From: Proteiniphilum sp. X52
Lineage (GTDB): Bacteria > Bacteroidota > Bacteroidia > Bacteroidales > Dysgonomonadaceae
NCBI RefSeq assembly: GCF_003712195.1
Contig: NZ_RDSD01000028.1
Coordinates: forward strand, 1 to 49,593
Reading direction: 5' to 3'
DNA: 49,593 nt
The notes under the pieces were generated by a model. It did not search any database, was not told the origin of the DNA, and saw nothing but the letters and a program-made list of their open reading frames with translations. Made by a program: the position numbers and the translations under genes. Positions 44,198 to 49,593 of the stretch are shown piece by piece. Within the stretch, counting starts at the first letter, position 1. Every line of letters starts with the position of its first letter.

Positions 44198-45301
44198 TTA
44201 CGTATATTTATAGCTATCCCTATCTTTTATGAGCGGGATCTCAACAGAGAATACCCCGTGGGCAGAACTGACAACAATCTCCTTTCCGAATAACAATCTG
44301 TATTGTTCGTTCAGATTCGACAGTCCCAGGCCGTTACTTCCCTTCTCGCCGGTTTTTATCTGCAGATTATTCTCCACACGAATCCTGTCATCCGGGAGGG
44401 TTTCAATCACGATACGAAGCGGCTTCCTCCGGCTTATGACATTATGCTTAATGGCGTTCTCAATCAGTACCTGCAGTCCTGACGGAATCATATAATACCC
44501 CTTTTTCTCATCGTCGACACGTATTTGCACATCCAATCCGTCGCTATAACGGATCTTCATCAGGTAGATATACGACTCTGCAAACTCCAACTCATCGGAC
44601 AATCTGGATACCACCCTGTTCTGCATCGTATAGCGGAACACATGGGAAAGTTGTTCGACATAATCCCTGGCTCGTTGATCATCATACCCGATCAGCCCGT
44701 TCAACGTATTCAGCGAATTGAACAGGAAATGCGGATCGGTCTGGTTCTTAAGCGCATTGTATCTGTTTTGCAGATTCTCTAAAACCAGGTGTTGATTTTC
44801 GGTCACCCTCTTTTGATTCTGATTGATAAAATAGATCAACATCGTAAAGAGAAAAGAGATGATAAGGATAATAAAGTCTTTCACATAGTGCAATGTGAAA
44901 TAGGCTCCGGGCGATACTTCACCGCGAAACCACCACCACTGCATCTGTGAAAAAAAGGGGCTCAGGAAGATAATCACCACAAAGAGACTCAGCAAGAGCA
45001 GCCACATTTTATATGGGCGGCTCAGGAAGTGCGTTACCGCCCAAAATTGCAGTCGGAAAAGGAAATAGAAAACCAGCGTATTGACCAGCAGCGTGACAAC
45101 AGACTCCGGTGTGATGATATCAACCAGCCCTATCTCGCTTTTCTTATTTAACGATATGGTGTAGTACATCGACGACGACAGCATGACGAAAGCCAGGATA
45201 AAACTGATGATAACCGCAGCTGTGAGCGCCGTTTTTTTATCGTAACTGAGGATAAAAGAACGTTCTTTTCGTAGTTTCATTTTTTCAATTACCGTTTCCA
45301 T
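44198..45301 (-). CDS. LytS-type sensor histidine kinase
   Basis: Inner membrane sensor kinase of 367 aa. Four hydrophobic segments occupy the first ~165 residues with only short loops, so it probably senses something in or near the membrane. The His_kinase (PF06580-type) box QTDPHFLFNSLNTLNGLI follows, with phospho-acceptor His, then an HATPase region with LIENAIKHNV and GLGLSNLNEQYRLLFG. The frame stays open to 45409, but the ATG at 45301 begins right after a -7 promoter element and gives a sensible cytosolic start (METVIEKMKLRKER). It pairs with the LytTR regulator. Confidence 0.93.
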   Translation of the reverse strand: METVIEKMKLRKERSFILSYDKKTALTAAVIISFILAFVMLSSSMYYTISLNKKSEIGLVDIITPESVVTLLVNTLVFYFLFRLQFWAVTHFLSRPYKMWLLLLSLFVVIIFLSPFFSQMQWWWFRGEVSPGAYFTLHYVKDFIILIISFLFTMLIYFINQNQKRVTENQHLVLENLQNRYNALKNQTDPHFLFNSLNTLNGLIGYDDQRARDYVEQLSHVFRYTMQNRVVSRLSDELEFAESYIYLMKIRYSDGLDVQIRVDDEKKGYYMIPSGLQVLIENAIKHNVISRRKPLRIVIETLPDDRIRVENNLQIKTGEKGSNGLGLSNLNEQYRLLFGKEIVVSSAHGVFSVEIPLIKDRDSYKYT

Positions 45302-45314
45302 TATGACTGACTTA

Positions 45315-45322
45315 CAAATGTA
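45315..45322 (-). promoter_or_regulatory. Candidate -7 element of the LytS-LytTR operon
   Basis: On the minus strand this reads TACATTTG, 14 bases before the ATG at 45301. It implies a very short leader and supports that start. Confidence 0.5.
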
Positions 45323-45337
45323 CGGAAAAAGAGAGAG

Positions 45338-45383
45338 AAAAAAAACCCGATGAACATCGGTTATCTGGCGGATGTCCATCGGG
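45338..45383 (-). terminator. Rho-independent terminator of the outer membrane protein gene
   Basis: On the minus strand a 13-bp stem with one mismatch (CCCGATGGACATC / GATGTTCATCGGG) and 12-base loop is followed by eight T. It lies 85 bases after the beta-barrel gene stop and just ahead of the histidine kinase promoter. Confidence 0.9.
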
Positions 45384-45468
45384 ATCGGAAAAATCGACCC
45401 AGGGTTCATTTCCGGCCTCCATGACCGGACCTTGAGACAATCTCTTTGGGTTCAGCGTTCCGCTTCTG

Positions 45469-46110
45469 TCAGAAACGATATCCTATACCGATATTCACAG
45501 TTTGGGTCCGCATCTTAGCATCGTCCGAACCGCTGATCACATTTTTCAAACCGGTCAACTCGTCCGCCTGATTTACCAATCCGAACTGGTAGCCTGCGTT
45601 CACTTGAAAACCACTGTTGAACTCATATCCCAGCAGGAGCCCAAGACCAAAATCCCAACGGTTCAAAGGCGTTTTACCCGCTACTTCCTTATACAGGTCT
45701 ATGTCAAGATCATCAAGTCTTGCATCAAAACCCAATCCTACGAACGGCCCCACACCTCCATAGAACAATCCGTGATTGGTTCTGTATTGACCCAAAGCAT
45801 ATATCGGGAGCTGCATTCCCCACTGCTTGAATGTGTCATCTTCCGAGAGAGCTTCCATTTTAGCATTTCTATAGAAAAACGACAGCTCCGGTTGAAGCGC
45901 AAAATTATCGTGTAATTCAACTCTCATGAACCCGCCTAAATTAGGGCCCAGCTTCATTTTACTCGATAGATGATCGAAGTCGCTCAATAAAAAGTTCGAC
46001 AAATTCATTTCACCTTTCACACCCCAATAGATAGGTGTTCGTGCATTTACACCTGTTGTCCCTATGGTTATAAGGGCAATTAAACTTAGTAAAATTGTTT
46101 TTTTCTTCAT
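45469..46110 (-). CDS. Outer membrane beta-barrel protein (OmpX/PorT-like)
   Basis: Exported protein of 213 aa, signal peptide about 1-21 (ending VNA). The mature part alternates in short amphipathic strands and ends with IGIGYRF, a terminal Phe typical of outer membrane barrels. Strand markers such as KGEMNLSNFLL, PQLELSF-type and GLLLGYEFNSGFQVNAGYQFG fit an eight-stranded small barrel of the outer-membrane-protein-beta-barrel (PorT/OmpW-like) families. The frame is open upstream to 46332, but the ATG at 46110 is placed before the signal peptide and after a promoter. Specific function unknown. Confidence 0.85.
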   Translation of the reverse strand: MKKKTILLSLIALITIGTTGVNARTPIYWGVKGEMNLSNFLLSDFDHLSSKMKLGPNLGGFMRVELHDNFALQPELSFFYRNAKMEALSEDDTFKQWGMQLPIYALGQYRTNHGLFYGGVGPFVGLGFDARLDDLDIDLYKEVAGKTPLNRWDFGLGLLLGYEFNSGFQVNAGYQFGLVNQADELTGLKNVISGSDDAKMRTQTVNIGIGYRF

Positions 46111-46169
46111 TGTTTCAATATTTAAATTTGGACAAATTTTGACTGTTCTTCTCTTCAAGCTTGACGACA

Positions 46170-46203
46170 CAAAAGTAGCACACGATATCATGCCAGATAC
46201 AAA
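46170..46203 (-). promoter_or_regulatory. Candidate promoter of the beta-barrel gene
   Basis: On the minus strand TTTG (46203-46200) and TACTTTTG (46177-46170) are 22 bases apart. Start codon follows 60 bases downstream. Confidence 0.55.
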
Positions 46204-46306
46204 AAAAGTATCCAACCGAAAAATCAGAGGCTTGAAATGTGAAAAACCAATACTGAAACGATCTTGAACCTCAATGTGAATTGAAAAAATTATGAAGGCG
46301 TAAAAC

Positions 46307-47509
46307 TCAGTCGTTCCCGGCTGTCCCTGCAAACTTCAGGCAGACCGGTTTACTGACGGAGATATCCTGATGGGTGTCGGTCAACAACCCTGTCCCGGGA
46401 TCAACGCGGAACACCTGGATCTTATCATCATCCCTGCCGGCTACCAGAAGGAACTTCCCATTCGGTGTGATCACAAAATTACGCGGATGCTTTGCGGTCC
46501 ATTGATAACCCGTTTTGGTGAGTGTTCCCTCGGCCGGGTCAATGGAAAAGATAGCGATCCCGTCGGCCTGCAACCGGTTCGAGGCATACAGAAAACGCCC
46601 GTCGGGTGAGACATGGATATCGGCGCTACCCCTGGCACCCGTCGAATCAGCCGCGATGATCTGTTTTTGGGTCAACTCACCGAAAGCATAATCAAAAACA
46701 ATCACTTCCCCCGATAACTCACCCAACAGGTAAAAATATCTGCCTCCGTGGGGGTGGAAATCGAAGTGGCGCGGCCCGGTGCCCGCAGGTAAAATAAATT
46801 CTTTCAAGCTATTCTCCATCAACGCGGGCTGTCCCTCAAACGGGGTATCGTTCACATCGAAACGATAAAGTTTATCACTCCCAAGATCGGCGGCAAACAG
46901 ATATTGCCCGTCGGAAGAATACCTCACGCAGTGCGGGTGGGCGCGCTCCTGGCGGACAGAGTCCGGGCCGGATCCATTGAAAGCGATCATCGAGACGGCT
47001 GAAGTGAGTGTGCCGTCCTCTTTTACCTGAAACGAGGTAATGGTTCCTCCTCCATAATTTGCAGTATGCACATTCCGGCCTTTACTGTCGATAGTGATAT
47101 AACAAGGGGCGCTACTCTTCACAGGGCGGGAGTTCAGCAATTCCATCTTCCCGATCCGTTTATCGAGCGAAAAAGCATGTACGGCACTACCTGACTCGTT
47201 ATTTTCACTTACCGCGTAAATAAACCGCTCGTTCGGACTCAAGGTCAGGTATGATGGGTTATCGACTTCCACCATGCTGACTGAGTCGGAATTCCCGGTA
47301 TCGGTATTGAAACGGTACAAATATATCCCTTTACCACCCTCTTCTGAAGTGTAGGTTCCTGCCAATAAAAAGAGGTCTCCACTCATAGTCTCTGTCGCGG
47401 CAAGCGTCTCCTCCGACGCGTTACCATCGCCTGCCTTTCCGGAACGGCTTCCTGTACATGAAATAAACAAAGCCGCCGCCATACCGGCCACCATTACTTT
47501 CTTGATCAT
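46307..47509 (-). CDS. Lactonase-family (Pgl-type) seven-bladed propeller lipoprotein
   Basis: Lipoprotein of 400 aa (lipobox FISC, Cys18). It has the 6-phosphogluconolactonase/YbhE propeller pattern: LLAGTYTSEEGGKGIYLYRFN near 47, NPSYLTLSPNERFIYAVSE, HPHCVRYSSDGQYLFAADLGSDKL near 195, GPRHFDFHPHGGRYFYLLGEL near 245, and HPRNFVITPNGKFLLVAG near 345. The E. coli enzyme is cytosolic, whereas this one is exported and membrane-anchored, so its lactone substrate is unlikely to be 6-phosphogluconolactone. Divergent from the DUF5606 gene. Confidence 0.9.
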   Translation of the reverse strand: MIKKVMVAGMAAALFISCTGSRSGKAGDGNASEETLAATETMSGDLFLLAGTYTSEEGGKGIYLYRFNTDTGNSDSVSMVEVDNPSYLTLSPNERFIYAVSENNESGSAVHAFSLDKRIGKMELLNSRPVKSSAPCYITIDSKGRNVHTANYGGGTITSFQVKEDGTLTSAVSMIAFNGSGPDSVRQERAHPHCVRYSSDGQYLFAADLGSDKLYRFDVNDTPFEGQPALMENSLKEFILPAGTGPRHFDFHPHGGRYFYLLGELSGEVIVFDYAFGELTQKQIIAADSTGARGSADIHVSPDGRFLYASNRLQADGIAIFSIDPAEGTLTKTGYQWTAKHPRNFVITPNGKFLLVAGRDDDKIQVFRVDPGTGLLTDTHQDISVSKPVCLKFAGTAGND

Positions 47510-47540
47510 CTTTCTTACATTTATCGGTCACAGCATATAT

Positions 47541-47622
47541 TATCGCGCAAGGCGCATTGTCAACGAAGGCGCGTTGTCAACGAAGGCGCTATCGTGCAAA
47601 ACACACTATGCGCGAAGCGCAT
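47541..47622. repeat. Cluster of REP-like palindromes and short direct repeats
   Basis: TATCGCGCAAGGCGCATTGTC (47541-47561) matches the element at 23686-23706 in reverse. TTGTCAACGAAGGCGC occurs twice with an 18-bp period (about 47558 and 47574). ATGCGC-GAA-GCGCAT (47608-47622) is a perfect hairpin with the same core. The cluster fills the gap between two divergent genes. Confidence 0.75.
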
Positions 47623-47673
47623 TTCACGAAAGTAACTTATTTTTCCGAAACAATTTCTCTTTTTTGGAAAAAG

Positions 47674-47705
47674 TTTGCGAATGTGGCGCGGACTCCGTAT
47701 TTTTG
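47674..47705 (+). promoter_or_regulatory. Promoter of the DUF5606 gene
   Basis: TTTG at 47674-47677 and TATTTTTG at 47698-47705, 20 bases apart, are the best match in the window to the Bacteroidetes housekeeping promoter. The start codon is 44 bases downstream. Confidence 0.75.
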
Positions 47706-47748
47706 CACCGTCAAAAAATCAAACCCGATTGCTAAACAGAAATTAATT

Positions 47749-48192
47749 ATGTTGTCCGAAATATTATCCATCACCGGCCGCCCAGGCTTATATAAACTCA
47801 TCTCCACCAATAAAAATATGAATATCGTTGAATCGCTTGCCGATGGAAAACGTGTTCCTGTATATGCACAGGAAAAGGCGGTGGCCCTGAGTGACGTATC
47901 CATATATACCCAAAGTGGGGATACTCCGTTGCGGGAGGTATTGAAAAAAATAAAAGAAAAAGAGGGAGGCAAACAGGTATTCCTGGGATCGAAAGCGTCC
48001 GGCAAAGAGTTGTTCACATATCTGGGCGAGGTACTCCCCGATTACAGCCGGGACAGCGTCTATGCGGGTGATGTGAAAAAAATAATTTCCTGGTATAATA
48101 TTTTGACAGAGCACAATATCGACCTGGAAGAAGCGGAAAAAACGGTAGAAAGCGCTTCTGATGAATCTCAAACAAAAGAAGGAGAAAAATAA
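47749..48192 (+). CDS. DUF5606-domain protein
   Basis: Cytoplasmic protein of 147 aa, beginning MLSEILSITGRPGLYKLISTNK, the family's typical opening (short beta-rich domain, about 1-60), with a helical second part (SGKELFTYLGEVLPDY...VKKIISWYNIL, about 88-122) and a charged tail. DUF5606 proteins are widespread in Bacteroidetes, often near conserved housekeeping genes; function unknown. The frame is open back to 47557 through the REP cluster, but the promoter at 47674-47705 places the real start at the ATG 47749. It lies 90 bases before cdsA. Confidence 0.88.
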   Translation: MLSEILSITGRPGLYKLISTNKNMNIVESLADGKRVPVYAQEKAVALSDVSIYTQSGDTPLREVLKKIKEKEGGKQVFLGSKASGKELFTYLGEVLPDYSRDSVYAGDVKKIISWYNILTEHNIDLEEAEKTVESASDESQTKEGEK

Positions 48193-48249
48193 TTCTCCTA
48201 TTCTGGACTTTGCAGCGAAGGTTCTTGTTTCCCTAAGGAAAGAAAAGCG

Positions 48250-48257
48250 TATCTTTG
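48250..48257 (+). promoter_or_regulatory. Candidate -7 element of cdsA
   Basis: TATCTTTG matches TAnnTTTG; a TTGT at 48225-48228 is 21 bases upstream. It lies 25 bases before the TTG start. Confidence 0.5.
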
Positions 48258-48282
48258 GCAGGTCTTAAAATCATAAGGAAAA

Positions 48283-49119
48283 TTGAACATAAAAGATATC
48301 TCTACCCGCGCGGGAGCCGGCATCATTTATATCCTGGTCATACTTTTGGGTCTGCTGGGAGGCCGGTTTTCGTTCCTTGCCGTTTTCGGGGCCATACTGG
48401 GTTCCGGACTGTTTGAGTTTTATCGCATGGTTGAGAAAGACACCTCACACGCCATCAGCAAGGTATTCAATATTTTGTCAGGGGTTATCATTTTTATCTC
48501 GGTCTTTCTCTATCTCGAAGGTATCCACACCTATCTCTTGCCCGTCTTCATCCTTGGCTACCTGCTTATACTGATTGCCTCAGCCATTTTCCTGCGCAGG
48601 CATGATGTCCTTCACGGTATCATCTATTCGGTTTTCGGACAGGTTTATATTACCATGCCGTTGAGCCTGCTCATGTTCATTTCCTATTCTCCCAATGTCG
48701 GGGGCAACGAGTACGATTGGCTTCCGGTACTGGCGCTCTTTGTCTTCCTGTGGGTGAACGACACGGCCGCTTATTTCATCGGATCGCTGATTGGCAAACA
48801 CAAGTTGATAAAACATATCTCCCCCAAAAAATCGATAGAGGGTTTTATCGCGGGTATCCTGTTCACCATGCTTGCCTCGCTGATCTTCGCCCGGCTTTAT
48901 CCCGGCTTTTCCGTCCCTTTCTGGATGGGATTGGCCATAGTGGTCTGCCTGTTCGGAACGTTGGGCGATCTGTTTGAGTCGCTTATCAAGCGGACATGCA
49001 ACGTAAAAGATGCCGGCGACCTCATTCCCGGGCATGGCGGTATACTCGACCGGATCGACAGTCTTTTAGGGGCTGTCCCTGCCGTTTTCCTCTACCTGAT
49101 TCTGTTCCTCTTTTTTTAA
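48283..49119 (+). CDS. cdsA: Phosphatidate cytidylyltransferase (CDP-diacylglycerol synthase)
   Basis: Inner membrane enzyme of 278 aa that makes CDP-diacylglycerol from phosphatidate and CTP, the precursor of all phospholipids. About seven or eight hydrophobic segments are visible. The family signature near the end is complete: LIKRTCNVKDAGDLIPGHGG followed by ILDRIDS (about residues 238-264). No in-frame ATG exists near the expected N-terminus; the start is TTG at 48283, preceded at a good distance by AAGGA, one of few Shine-Dalgarno-like sites in the window. Translation from TTG gives the normal family start. Confidence 0.95.
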   Translation: MNIKDISTRAGAGIIYILVILLGLLGGRFSFLAVFGAILGSGLFEFYRMVEKDTSHAISKVFNILSGVIIFISVFLYLEGIHTYLLPVFILGYLLILIASAIFLRRHDVLHGIIYSVFGQVYITMPLSLLMFISYSPNVGGNEYDWLPVLALFVFLWVNDTAAYFIGSLIGKHKLIKHISPKKSIEGFIAGILFTMLASLIFARLYPGFSVPFWMGLAIVVCLFGTLGDLFESLIKRTCNVKDAGDLIPGHGGILDRIDSLLGAVPAVFLYLILFLFF

Positions 49120-49271
49120 GAAACTGTTGTGAATTTTACGAGTAATTGTTTTACGCTTATTTTTCCACTCTTTCATATATAAATTGTTTGATATATAAAT
49201 ATCTATTAATTAATGATTTAATTTATTTTAAAAATTATATCTCTTCGTTTTGACAAAACAAAAGACAGCAC
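49120..49271. other. AT-rich intergenic region
   Basis: Convergent gap after cdsA, very A/T rich (ATATATAAATTG, TTAATTAATGATTTAATTTATTTTAAAAATTAT). No gene or clear terminator hairpin was found. Confidence 0.6.
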
Positions 49272-49409
49272 TCATCTTTTTTTGCATTCCCATGTACCGA
49301 TTATTTGCTGTTTCATAAGCTCGGTTTCCGATAATTCTTTCTCGCAGTCCATTCCTACCATCATCATGAATAGGGCGATTATGCTAAATAAAATTGTTTT
49401 TGGTTTCAT
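49272..49409 (-). CDS. Very short lipoprotein ORF, possibly truncated
   Basis: A 45-codon frame starting MKPKTILFSIIALFMMMVGMDC has a signal peptide with a Cys after VGMD, followed by EKELSETELMKQQIIGTWEC. The IIGTW motif is how many small Bacteroidales lipocalin-like lipoproteins begin their mature domain, but here the frame stops four residues later, right after a run of seven A. A one-base slip would allow only about ten more residues. It is probably a truncated gene or a tiny lipoprotein. Confidence 0.5.
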   Translation of the reverse strand: MKPKTILFSIIALFMMMVGMDCEKELSETELMKQQIIGTWECKKR

Positions 49410-49501
49410 AGTTCATCATTTTTGTAGTTAAAAATTCGGTTATATATTCTTTTTTTCGCTTGCAAACAAGGACTGCAAGCGGTTTTTAACATTCCTTCCG
49501 G

Positions 49502-49593
49502 TCATCTCTTCAACAACTTCTTCGTCTGGGTTTTCCCGTCTTTTATCACCCGCACAAAGTACATGCCTTTGGGTAGATCTGACACGGAGATTT
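49502..49593 (-). CDS. C-terminal end of a T9SS-exported protein (partial)
   Basis: The last 29 codons of a minus-strand gene enter from the right edge: ISVSDLPKGMYFVRVIKDGK then TQTKKLLKR and stop. The pattern L-P-x-G-x-Y-x-V-x-V...K-x-x-x-K is the type A sorting domain that sends proteins through the type IX secretion system (PorSS). The cargo domain lies beyond the window. Confidence 0.85.
   Translation of the reverse strand, partial: ISVSDLPKGMYFVRVIKDGKTQTKKLLKR

Noticed and set aside
47557-47748. Upstream extension of the DUF5606 frame
   Set aside because: It runs through the REP cluster and the promoter, and the DUF5606 family starts at the later ATG.

Overview
The window looks like chromosome from a Bacteroidales bacterium, most likely of the Dysgonomonadaceae/Porphyromonadaceae type. 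This rests on paired SusC/SusD genes, STN-domain TonB receptors, lipoproteins with short Cys lipoboxes, DUF5606, DUF4623 and PG0541 family genes, a type IX secretion sorting tail at the right edge, and many promoters of the Bacteroidetes TTTG / TAnnTTTG type. Genus is an inference. No rRNA, tRNA, CRISPR array or transposase was seen.

Left part (1-28146, all + strand): two tandem SusC/SusD pairs whose first ~557 bp (leader, signal peptide, STN domain) are nearly identical, then a DUF4623 lipoprotein and a hairpin terminator. Next comes an unusually complete set of genes for attacking, importing and catabolising peptidoglycan: a GHL10 (DigH-like) glycoside hydrolase lipoprotein, a large secreted amidase_3-like protein split by a golvesin-type beta domain, a family 2 glycosyltransferase, a SpoIID/LytB protein, an AmpG-type permease, NamZ (exo-beta-N-acetylmuramidase, GH171), a COG4299/DUF5009 membrane protein (MurT/NagX), a BadF-type sugar kinase (MurK) and MurQ etherase, then a small unknown protein and a secreted alpha/beta hydrolase. 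Together they form a plausible peptidoglycan utilisation locus: cell-wall fragments are bound and imported by SusCD, trimmed to MurNAc in the periplasm, moved inward by AmpG/MurT, phosphorylated by MurK and converted by MurQ to GlcNAc-6-P and D-lactate.

The intergenic gaps from 17 to 36 kb carry tandem arrays whose sequences differ but whose period is always 7 bp. Two such arrays lie as inverted repeats on either side of a small four-helix-bundle (23S rRNA intervening-sequence-protein/Avd-like) gene, which makes that gene look like a compact inserted element.

Middle (28-37 kb): a FemAB-like aminoacyltransferase, a remnant of a PH/GRAM-like gene, an orphan DUF433 antitoxin-like gene, a FabH-like ketosynthase and a YbdG-type MscS channel (both - strand), then carboxy(nor)spermidine dehydrogenase, pyrB, pyrI and metA (+ strand; metA has the Glu111 of acetyl-CoA-using enzymes).

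Right part (37-49.6 kb): a - strand efflux operon (TolC-like, membrane fusion protein, HAE1-type RND pump, PG0541 protein) next to a LytS/LytTR two-component pair. A 12-bp direct repeat with 21-bp period upstream of the efflux operon is a candidate LytTR operator. An outer membrane beta-barrel protein, a lactonase-fold lipoprotein, DUF5606, cdsA, a very short lipoprotein ORF and the end of a T9SS-exported protein complete the window.
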